NCBI RefSeq assembly: GCF_002272245.1 | Contig: NZ_NPDD01000013.1 | Span: 1-48,277 of the forward strand | From: Bacillus sp. 7884-1 | GTDB lineage: Bacteria > Bacillota > Bacilli > Bacillales > Cytobacillaceae | DNA length: 48,277 nt | Direction of reading: 5' to 3' | Shown: positions 36,061 through 43,055 of the stretch, one piece after another | Layout: the number at the start of each line of letters is the position of its first letter | Numbering within the stretch: the stretch's first letter is position 1 | Notes under the pieces: generated by a model | The model's input: only the letters and a program-made list of their open reading frames with translations | The model's database searches: none | What the model was told of the DNA's origin: nothing | Program-made: the position numbers and the translations under genes

Positions 36061-36149
36061 AAAAGGATTTTGTGAAAATAGGGGGGGCTAAATGAAATAG
36101 TAGCGGAAATTTTTTTGACATGTTAGAAACATAGAAGGAGGCATGAAAA

Positions 36150-38102
36150 ATGTCCGAAAAAATGGGAAGTTTTAAGTTGAAAAGTAAGCAAATTATTATT
36201 CTGATGTTATTAATTACTACAGCCGTTTTACTTGGTAACTTTATCGTTTCTGCAAATGACACCTATTATTCAAATTACTACCCTGCTAAAAATGCCACTA
36301 TCACAGTATCGAACTCAAAAATATCTGTTTATATTAAAAGCGTTAATGAATTAAATAGTTCTAGTGCAATATTGAAGGTAAATGGACAGCAAGTTCCAGC
36401 AACCTTTGCTGCCAAAAGCTACACCGGGGGCAAGGAAGGTACGATTAGTTTTAATGCAACAAATCTCAATGATGGTGTTAACACCATCGAGGTCAGTATG
36501 AAAGATAAAGCCGATTCATCTATTGTTTATAGCGATACGTGGACTTTTACAGTGGCAGAGGCTCCAAAGATTATTAACATGAGCCCAGCTAATAATAGTG
36601 AACAAGCTACTCTAAATCAAGTATCCGCTGTTGTAACTGATAATGGTGCAATTAATTGGGATACTGTGCAGCTAAAAATTAATAATGTAGTTAAAACTCC
36701 ACTTGAGATAAATAAAGATACAGGAACTGTGACATTTATTAACTCCATCTCCACCGGCAGTTATACTGCCTACTTAGAAGCAATAGATAGTATCGGAAAA
36801 AAGACTACAAAGACATGGAAATTCATAGTCGATTCTACACCACCTGAAATCAGTAGTTTAAATTACTTTAAGGATGGTATGACACTCACTGATGGTCCTC
36901 TAAAGTTGAGTATTGGGTTAAAGGATATAGTAGATATCAAGGATAATGTAACCCTAAAATTAGACGGGGAACCTTTAGCAATTGATTTTAAATATCCAGG
37001 GGAAATTGATTATTATGGAGATTATGTAATCACATCTAGAAAGACTGCTACCTTGACATATGAAGGAATGGTCCCAAATGGAAGTCATACGTTAGAGTTA
37101 TTTACGGAAGATAAGTTTGGAAACCAAATTACACGCACCTGGAATTTTACAGCGGCAGTTAAACCAAATATTTCAGATGTATCTCCGATAAAACATGGGC
37201 TGAGTGATTTAAAGCCAACGATTTCGGCAGTGGTGACATCGCCAAATGGTGAGATAAACGCTGATTCAATTGTTGTAAAAGTAGATAATGAATCAGTTAA
37301 TTTTGATTTTGACCAAAGTAAAGGACTAGTTAGTTATACACCAACAAAGGACTTGAAAAATGAAAGTTATCATACAGTTACTATAAAGGTGGCTGACCAA
37401 TCAGGGATTTCCTTAGATAGGGAATGGAAATTTTATTCCAATACCTATAAAGAAATGGATGATTCTAGTGCAGATGCATGTACATCATGTCATGATGATT
37501 CTAGCTTTGAAGGTTCAAATGGGGTATTAGAAAATGTCCATAAAGAAAAACTAAGCTTTGGAGGAACGCATTCTAAAAATCGTTGTGAGAACTGTCATAA
37601 TTATATCACTGTGGAAGCGGGATGTAGTCAGTGTCATGATGATCCAGAAGGTGATCAATATGCACATGCTCCACACGGTTCTACACCATCAATCCATTAT
37701 CAGGCTAAAAACTTTGATCCTAATTTCCCGGTTCGTGTAGTTGAAAACCGATCCATGAACGATTGTGTTATTTGCCATCAGCCAGGATCTGGGGTTAAAG
37801 GATATCAAGGCTATCTAACAATCCCTACTAGAACCTTAAACAACCATGATATTCCTGAACTTCACAAAACGGAGGATACATGTACACAATGTCATGCGAA
37901 ATCTTTAACCAGTGAACATGCTAGAGAAGACAGAACCGATAAAAATAATGAAGAGATGACCTGTAAGACCTGTCATAATAGTACTGACCCTGTTGTGGTA
38001 AAGGCAATTAGTGATGGAAATACGTCCTGTTCCTCTTGTCATAAGCAACTTCATAATGGTGTACACAGCGATTGTAAAAAATGTCATATTAACAGTTATT
38101 AA
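36150..38102 (+). CDS. Exported octaheme cytochrome c with several Ig-like repeats
   Basis: A 650-residue protein. A membrane segment or signal (about 14-34, ending SAN) is followed by four or more Ig-like repeats (about 40-430) of the Big type, with recurring IINMSPANNSEQATLNQVSA, TKTWKFIVDSTPPEI and LDREWKFY. The C-terminal 200 residues carry eight CXXCH motifs starting at 444: CTSCH, CENCH, CSQCH, CVICH, CTQCH, CKTCH, CSSCH and CKKCH. AAGGAGG precedes the ATG. The plan is the same as the preceding protein, but with a longer spacer and a different heme domain. It probably spans the cell wall. It is the last gene of the island and ends at a strong terminator. Confidence 0.87.
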   Translation: MSEKMGSFKLKSKQIIILMLLITTAVLLGNFIVSANDTYYSNYYPAKNATITVSNSKISVYIKSVNELNSSSAILKVNGQQVPATFAAKSYTGGKEGTISFNATNLNDGVNTIEVSMKDKADSSIVYSDTWTFTVAEAPKIINMSPANNSEQATLNQVSAVVTDNGAINWDTVQLKINNVVKTPLEINKDTGTVTFINSISTGSYTAYLEAIDSIGKKTTKTWKFIVDSTPPEISSLNYFKDGMTLTDGPLKLSIGLKDIVDIKDNVTLKLDGEPLAIDFKYPGEIDYYGDYVITSRKTATLTYEGMVPNGSHTLELFTEDKFGNQITRTWNFTAAVKPNISDVSPIKHGLSDLKPTISAVVTSPNGEINADSIVVKVDNESVNFDFDQSKGLVSYTPTKDLKNESYHTVTIKVADQSGISLDREWKFYSNTYKEMDDSSADACTSCHDDSSFEGSNGVLENVHKEKLSFGGTHSKNRCENCHNYITVEAGCSQCHDDPEGDQYAHAPHGSTPSIHYQAKNFDPNFPVRVVENRSMNDCVICHQPGSGVKGYQGYLTIPTRTLNNHDIPELHKTEDTCTQCHAKSLTSEHAREDRTDKNNEEMTCKTCHNSTDPVVVKAISDGNTSCSSCHKQLHNGVHSDCKKCHINSY

Positions 38103-38122
38103 TTAATAAGTATTTTTGTGCT

Positions 38123-38155
38123 GCTCTCCATTTTATAGAAATGGAGAGCTTTTTC
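38123..38155 (+). terminator. Terminator at the end of the cytochrome island
   Basis: GCTCTCCATTT and AAATGGAGAGC form a perfect 11-bp stem around TATAG, followed by T5. Confidence 0.92.
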
Positions 38156-38156
38156 T

Positions 38157-38336
38157 TGTGGATAAGTTATAAATTATAAGAAAACCTCTATTAAATTGTA
38201 GATAACTTCTGTGGACATGTAGATATGTGGATGGAATTTTTAGATTTTTTAAAAAAGTACGGTAATAACCTCACTTATCCACAGGTGCCATTTAGGAATT
38301 TGGAAATTATCCTGTTGATAAGTAGAGTTATACACA
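38157..38336. promoter_or_regulatory. Cluster of DnaA-box-like sites upstream of prfB
   Basis: Two sites match TTATCCACA perfectly: 38157-38165 (minus) and 38275-38283 (plus). Three match 8 of 9: 38197-38205 (minus), 38313-38321 (minus) and 38328-38336 (plus, TTATACACA). Two match 7 of 9: 38210-38218 and 38226-38234 (both minus). All lie within 180 bp, around an AT-rich stretch (38236-38258). B. subtilis has DnaA-box clusters outside oriC that control initiation; a similar role here is inferred. Confidence 0.65.
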
Positions 38337-38362
38337 GAAGGTATGGCCTATTGAATTCAATT

Positions 38363-38392
38363 TTGAAATTTCTTCTTCTTTCAGGCTATAAT
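38363..38392 (+). promoter_or_regulatory. SigA-type promoter of prfB
   Basis: TTGAAA (38363-38368), an 18-bp spacer and a perfect TATAAT (38387-38392). It gives prfB its own promoter, needed because secA is inverted and cannot read into prfB. Confidence 0.75.
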
Positions 38393-38462
38393 GGATAAGG
38401 AACAAACGAACGCTTATGACATATGCTAGAAATAGACCGTAATTTTTATAGAGGTGACGAAA

Positions 38463-39564
38463 ATGGAATTAGCAGAAATTCGAAATGAACTTGAAAAATC
38501 AGCTAAGAAATTAGTGGACTTCAGGGGGTCTCTTTGACCTTGAAAATAAGGAAGCGCGCATAGCTGAACTGGATGACCAAATGCTTCATCCTGATTTCTG
38601 GAACGACCAGCAGGCGGCCCAAACTGTCATTAGTGAAGCCAATGCTTTAAAGGATCAGGTAAATGAGTTTAGTGACTTATTCGAAACATTTGAGAATCTT
38701 GAAGTAAGCTATGAGCTTGTAAAAGAAGAAAGTGATGCGGAACTCCAGGCAGAGCTTGAGGAAGAGTTAATCAAACTGACCTCAAGATTAAATGAATTTG
38801 AACTTCAGCTGCTGCTAAGCGAAGAATATGATAAACATAATGCGATATTAGAGCTGCACCCAGGTGCTGGTGGAACGGAGTCACAGGACTGGGGATCGAT
38901 GCTGCTCCGTATGTATACACGTTGGGCAGAGAAAAAGGGCTTTAAGGTTGAAACACTTGATTATCTTCCTGGTGATGAAGCGGGGATTAAAAGTGTAACC
39001 TTGGCGATAAGAGGTCATAACGCATACGGTTATTTAAAGGCGGAAAAAGGGGTCCATCGTTTAGTCAGGATTTCACCGTTTGATGCTTCTGGCCGTCGTC
39101 ATACATCCTTTGTATCGTGTGAGGTTATGCCTGAATTTAATGATGAAATTGAAATCGAAATCCGAACTGAGGATCTAAAAATAGATACGTATCGTGCCAG
39201 CGGTGCAGGTGGACAGCATATCAATACCACTGATTCAGCTGTGAGGATTACCCATATGCCAACAGGGGTTGTTGTTACCTGTCAGAATGAGCGCTCACAG
39301 ATTAAGAACCGTGAAGCAGCGATGAAAATGTTGAAAGCCAAGCTTTATCAACGCGAAATCGAACAGCAGGAAAAAGAACTACTGGAAATTCGCGGTGAAC
39401 AAAAGGAAATCGGCTGGGGCAGCCAAATTCGCTCCTACGTATTCCACCCTTATTCAATGGTAAAGGATCATCGGACGAGTGCAGAAAGTGGAAACGTCCA
39501 AGGTGTTATGGATGGAGATTTGGATCCATTTATTGATGCTTACCTTCGTTCTAGAATTTCATAA
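38463..39564 (+). CDS. prfB: Peptide chain release factor 2, with programmed +1 frameshift
   Basis: The gene starts at ATG 38463 and reads 24 codons to an in-frame TGA at 38535. A +1 shift on CTT TGA then continues in the frame that ends at 39564, giving 366 residues, the normal RF2 length. The SD-like AGGGGG sits just upstream of the shift site. RF2 marks are the SPF tripeptide in [12 protein letters not shown], which reads UGA/UAA, and the GGQ loop in [15 protein letters not shown], which triggers peptide release. The shift lets RF2 control its own synthesis. Annotation from 38581 alone would miss the N-terminus. Confidence 0.97.
38523..38538 (+). promoter_or_regulatory. RF2 programmed frameshift site
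   Basis: AGGGGG (38523-38528), then TCT, CTT and TGA (38535-38537) followed by C. This is the classic RF2 autoregulation site: an internal SD-like element, a slippery CUU and a UGA stop in poor context. Confidence 0.95.
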
Positions 39565-39571
39565 TCAAATT

Positions 39572-39608
39572 GAAATGACGTGTGCAAATTGCTCGCGTCA
39601 TTTCTTTT
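39572..39608 (+). terminator. Terminator after prfB
   Basis: GAAATGACG and CGTCATTTC pair around a loop of about 15 bases, followed by a T-rich tail. A second short hairpin lies at 39678-39712 (AAAACTC and GAGTTTT, then T). Otherwise the 289-bp gap to the next gene shows nothing recognisable. Confidence 0.7.
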
Positions 39609-39853
39609 GTTAACATTAATTTGACTTTAAAAACACAATTACTTGGCTGAGGGTATCAGGCAAGCTTTTGTACCTCCAAAAAACTCACAAAGAATATGAC
39701 GAGTTTTTTTTATTTAATAGTAAATACTAATAAAAATTTAACCCTTTAATGCGTTATCTCAATCCCATTTACAGCAAATTATTGCCATGCTATACTCACC
39801 TTCGGTTGAGTTAGAAAATATAGCAAAAAGGTAATATAGAGGGGAATTGCACT

Positions 39854-40717
39854 ATGAATAAGAGAAAAAGTAACCAGACTGCACCGAAATTTGAAAGTGC
39901 TTTAGAATACATAAACGTAATTATCGGATCTGCTATCATCGCGCTGGCCTTTAATGTTTTTCTGCTGCCTAATCAAATTGCTTCAGGAGGAGTCAGCGGA
40001 ATCAGTACGATATTATTAAGCGTGCTCGGATGGGAACCTGCTTACGTTCAGTGGGCTTTTAATATTCCATTGTTTATTGCTGGAGTTATTTTACTAGGAA
40101 AACAATTTGGGGTTAAAACCCTTGTCGGTACAATATTTTTACCATTTGTTGTTTTTTTAACAAAGAATATTGAACCGTGGACGAATGATGCATTACTTAG
40201 TGCTTTGTTTGGCGGGATTGCAGTAGGTCTTGGGCTTGGAATTGTTTTTAGAGGAAATGCTTCAACAGGCGGAACGGACTTGGCGGCACAAATTATTACA
40301 AAATATACAGGGTTAACACTTGGAACGAGTGTTGTTCTGATTGATGGACTTATCGTCATTTCAGCTGCACTTGTGTTCGATATTGAACGTGGATTATATG
40401 CACTCATTGCCTTATATGTAACAAGCAAAACGATAGATTTGGTTCAGGTTGGTTTTGGCAGGTCGAAAACGGCGATGATAATTACGAATAAGCAAGAGGA
40501 AGTTCGTGCGGGAATTCTAAATAAAATTGACCGGGGCGTGACAAAACTATCTGCATATGGTGGGTTTACCGATAATGAACGTCCAGTTCTTATGTGTGTA
40601 GTTGATCAACGTGAGTTCACAAAATTGAAACAATTGGTTAAAACCCTTGACCCGACTGCGTTTGTCGTCGTTATGGATGCTTCTGAAGTGCTGGGAGAAG
40701 GTTTCAAAAGGGCGTAA
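39854..40717 (+). CDS. yvjA: YitT family membrane protein (YvjA)
   Basis: A 287-residue protein with five to six membrane helices in the first 200 residues. It has the family motifs FLLPNQIASGGVSGISTILL and FRGNASTGGTDLAAQII, followed by a C-terminal cytoplasmic DUF2179 domain (KTAMIITNKQEEVRAGILNK, RPVLMCVVDQREFTKLKQLV). The substrate or function is not established. GAGGGG precedes the ATG. Its place between prfB and cccB matches yvjA in B. subtilis. Confidence 0.9.
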   Translation: MNKRKSNQTAPKFESALEYINVIIGSAIIALAFNVFLLPNQIASGGVSGISTILLSVLGWEPAYVQWAFNIPLFIAGVILLGKQFGVKTLVGTIFLPFVVFLTKNIEPWTNDALLSALFGGIAVGLGLGIVFRGNASTGGTDLAAQIITKYTGLTLGTSVVLIDGLIVISAALVFDIERGLYALIALYVTSKTIDLVQVGFGRSKTAMIITNKQEEVRAGILNKIDRGVTKLSAYGGFTDNERPVLMCVVDQREFTKLKQLVKTLDPTAFVVVMDASEVLGEGFKRA

Positions 40718-40768
40718 GACTGCTATACTATCTTCGTATGGTAATTTTTTCATTAAGGGGGAGTAACT

Positions 40769-41089
40769 ATGAAGAAAAAACTGCTAAAGATGTTACTGGG
40801 AACAGCTCTAGTTATGGGTCTTGCTGCATGTGGCGGCGGGGACGACGAGGGTGGAGACACAGCACAAGCAGGTGATGCTGAAAAAGTTTATTCACAAAAG
40901 TGCTCGAGCTGCCATGGCGGTGACTTAAAGGGTGGTATGGGACCTGACCTAACTGCTGTTGGAGCTAGCAAGTCAAAAGATGAAATTGCTGCTATCATCA
41001 AAGATGGTACAGATGGCGGAATGCCAGCAGGTCTAATTGAAGGCGAAGACCTTGATAAGGTTGCAGATTGGCTTTCAGCTAAAAAGTAA
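40769..41089 (+). CDS. cccB: Cytochrome c-551, membrane lipoprotein
   Basis: A 106-residue protein with the lipoprotein signal [20 protein letters not shown] and the lipidated cysteine (LAAC-G). A short Gly/Asp-rich linker leads to a single-heme class I cytochrome domain: CSSCH binds heme, and the methionine in GGMPAG is the likely sixth ligand. It carries electrons on the outer face of the membrane, usually to cytochrome c oxidase. It is the only mono-heme c-type cytochrome in the window. It could exchange electrons with the multiheme island 2.7 kb upstream, but this is not shown. Confidence 0.94.
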   Translation: MKKKLLKMLLGTALVMGLAACGGGDDEGGDTAQAGDAEKVYSQKCSSCHGGDLKGGMGPDLTAVGASKSKDEIAAIIKDGTDGGMPAGLIEGEDLDKVADWLSAKK

Positions 41090-41097
41090 TGATTGTA

Positions 41098-41134
41098 AAC
41101 GTTCTGTGATTTATACAGAACGTTTTTTATTTTT
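41098..41134 (+). terminator. Terminator after cccB
   Basis: AACGTTCTGT and ACAGAACGTT form a perfect stem, followed by a long T-rich tract. Confidence 0.92.
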
Positions 41135-41263
41135 ACAAAAACTTAATATTTTCATAGGAATTTTATGATTTTGTCGAAAAATCTAGGATATATATAACAA
41201 TTTATGTAGGTTTTGAAAAGAAACTGTAATAATTTTACCGCTTTTTTTACGTCTATAGAGTGT

Positions 41264-41315
41264 TATAATGAATTTATGCGAAATCCTGCAGTATTTTGTC
41301 TAGGATTTTGTTTTT
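41264..41315 (+). promoter_or_regulatory. Extended -10 promoter and leader hairpin of ftsE
   Basis: TGTTATAAT contains a perfect -10 (41264-41269) with an extended TG; no good -35 is present. Directly downstream AAATCCT (41281-41287) and AGGATTT (41302-41308) pair and are followed by TGTTTTT, which looks like an early terminator or attenuator in the leader. Confidence 0.5.
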
Positions 41316-41383
41316 GTGCAAGAAAATAAGAGGTTAATGTCGAATAATATTGGTTCGAAACTAACTTATAAAGGTGATCTAAA

Positions 41384-42070
41384 ATGATAGAAATGCAGGA
41401 TGTGTTTAAAAAGTACCCAAATGGGGTTACTGCCATAAATGGGATTGACGTACGGATTAACCAAGGCGAGTTTGTCTATGTAGTTGGTCCAAGTGGTGCG
41501 GGGAAGTCTACGTTCATTAAAATGATGTATCGTGAGGAAGTCCCAACTTCAGGTACAATCACGATGAATGGTGTTAACCTGGCTAAAATAAAAAATAAGA
41601 AAGTGCCTATTTTCAGGCGGAATCTTGGTGTAGTCTTTCAAGACTTTAAACTATTGCCAATGAAAACCGTTTATGAGAATGTTGCCTTTGCACTTGAAGT
41701 TATTGAAGCACAGCCGAAATATATCAAGAAGCGCGTAATGGAAGTACTTGACCTTGTTAACCTTAAGCATAAAGCAAGAATGCTTCCAACAGAGTTATCC
41801 GGAGGCGAGCAGCAGCGTGTTTCGATTGCCCGTTCGATTGTTAACTCACCAAAGGTAGTAATAGCGGACGAACCTACAGGTAACCTTGATCCAGAGACAT
41901 CATGGGAAATCATGAATATCTTTGAAGAGATTAATAACAGGGGTACTACGATTGTAATGGCAACTCATAATCGGGAAATCGTCAATACCATTAAACATCG
42001 TGTAATAGCGATTGAGGCTGGTAAAATAGCACGTGATGAACAAAGAGGTGATTACGGTTATGAAAATTAG
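41384..42070 (+). CDS. ftsE: FtsE, cell-division ABC transporter ATPase
   Basis: A 228-residue ATPase. Walker A is VVGPSGAGKSTFIK, the signature motif is ELSGGEQQRVSIARS, Walker B is VVIADEPTGNLDP, and the H-loop is MATHNRE. With FtsX it transmits a cytoplasmic signal to peptidoglycan hydrolases outside; in B. subtilis the partner is CwlO, and in other bacteria it is an EnvC- or PcsB-type protein. AAAGGTGA precedes the ATG. It overlaps ftsX by 11 bp. Confidence 0.97.
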   Translation: MIEMQDVFKKYPNGVTAINGIDVRINQGEFVYVVGPSGAGKSTFIKMMYREEVPTSGTITMNGVNLAKIKNKKVPIFRRNLGVVFQDFKLLPMKTVYENVAFALEVIEAQPKYIKKRVMEVLDLVNLKHKARMLPTELSGGEQQRVSIARSIVNSPKVVIADEPTGNLDPETSWEIMNIFEEINNRGTTIVMATHNREIVNTIKHRVIAIEAGKIARDEQRGDYGYEN

Positions 42071-42953
42071 AACTCTTGGCCGTCATGCGCGTGAAAGCTT
42101 TAAGAGTATTGGAAGAAATGGCTGGATGACGTTTGCCTCCGTAAGTGCTGTTACGGTAACGCTCATTTTAGTTGGTGTCTTTTTCGTTATTATGATGAAT
42201 CTCAATAAAGTGGCAGAGACCATAGAAGAGGACGTGCAAATTCGCGTTCACATCGATGTTGCAGCAAATGATGAAGATCAGCAAAAGTTAAAAAGTGTGA
42301 TTGAAAATATTTCAGAAGTACAGAGTGTGAAATTTTCATCCAAGGAACAAGAACTTGAAGAGTTAATTAAGAGCATGGGTGAGGATGGACAAGCGTTTAA
42401 ACTTTTCGAACAAGACAATCCACTTAACGATGTATTTATCGTAAAAACGAAAAAGCCACAAGATACTATGAAAGCAGCGAAGGAAATTGGAAAGCTAGAG
42501 TATGTTACGAAGGCTGTGTACGGTAAGGGAACGGTTGAAAAATTATTTAACTTTATCAAAGCAAGCCGAAATGTAGGAATTGTATTAATCGCTGGATTAT
42601 TTTTCACTGCGGTATTCTTAATATCTAATACTATTAAAATTACGATCATAGCTCGCCGTAGAGAAATTAAGATTATGAGGCTGGTAGGAGCAACGAATAA
42701 CTTTATTAGGTGGCCATTCTTCTTAGAAGGATTATGGCTTGGTATCCTTGGTGCAATCCTGCCAATTATTTTAATATCGATTGCTTACTATAACGCTTAT
42801 GAGTATCTAGCACCAAAGTTAATAGGGAACTTCATTCAAATTCTTCCATATAGCCCGTTTATGTATCAGGTTTCTGGACTCCTTCTTTTAATGGGAGGAT
42901 TAATCGGAATTTGGGGCAGTGTGATGTCAGTTAGAAAGTTCTTAAAGGTTTAA
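42060..42953 (+). CDS. ftsX: FtsX, cell-division ABC transporter permease
   Basis: A 297-residue protein with four membrane helices. An external loop between helices 1 and 2 (about 45-165) contacts the hydrolase, and the C-terminal FtsX domain includes IIARRREIKIMRLVGATNNF. The open frame begins at 42033, but MKIRTLGRHARESFKS is the conserved start, and AGAGGTGA lies before the ATG at 42060. It overlaps ftsE, so translation is coupled. A hairpin follows it. Confidence 0.95.
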   Translation: MKIRTLGRHARESFKSIGRNGWMTFASVSAVTVTLILVGVFFVIMMNLNKVAETIEEDVQIRVHIDVAANDEDQQKLKSVIENISEVQSVKFSSKEQELEELIKSMGEDGQAFKLFEQDNPLNDVFIVKTKKPQDTMKAAKEIGKLEYVTKAVYGKGTVEKLFNFIKASRNVGIVLIAGLFFTAVFLISNTIKITIIARRREIKIMRLVGATNNFIRWPFFLEGLWLGILGAILPIILISIAYYNAYEYLAPKLIGNFIQILPYSPFMYQVSGLLLLMGGLIGIWGSVMSVRKFLKV

Positions 42954-42958
42954 TTTTG

Positions 42959-42993
42959 TCAGGAAGGGCAGTGTAAAATGTCCTTCCTGATTT
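42959..42993 (+). terminator. Hairpin after ftsX
   Basis: TCAGGAAGG and CCTTCCTGA pair around about 14 bases; the T-run is short, so partial readthrough into the M23 gene is likely. Confidence 0.55.
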
Positions 42994-43055
42994 AAATAGC
43001 AGGGGATAACGATTTGCCCTTACATAAATGTATAAGTGGGGAGGAGAACTGGGAC

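Larger units (their letters stand above)
35844..36149 (+). promoter_or_regulatory. Gap between the two 8-heme genes: terminator, leader hairpin, palindrome
   Basis: This 306-bp region has no gene. It holds a terminator (35854-35886) and a second hairpin with T8 (36028-36060). A TTGACA (36115-36120) runs into the palindrome ATGTT-AGA-AACAT (36120-36132), directly before AAGGAGG. A -10 at the right distance from TTGACA would fall on the ribosome binding site, so it is unlikely to be a promoter for this gene. Confidence 0.45.

Noticed and set aside
36115..36120. Perfect -35 TTGACA before the last cytochrome gene
   Set aside because: The -10 would fall on or after the ribosome binding site and start codon, so it cannot drive this gene.
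35886..36149. c-di-GMP (GEMM) riboswitch, looked for because such switches control cytochromes in Geobacter
   Set aside because: None of the conserved GEMM segments was found here or in the other three island gaps.
27005..38462. Island carried by an integrative or transposable element
   Set aside because: No integrase, transposase, tRNA target or clear flanking direct repeat was seen. Horizontal transfer remains possible but unsupported.
40048..40428. 126-codon open frame on the minus strand
   Set aside because: It lies fully inside the YitT gene on the opposite strand, with no binding site or family features.
42278..42649. 123-codon open frame on the minus strand
   Set aside because: It is antisense to ftsX; the conserved FtsX product explains the sequence.
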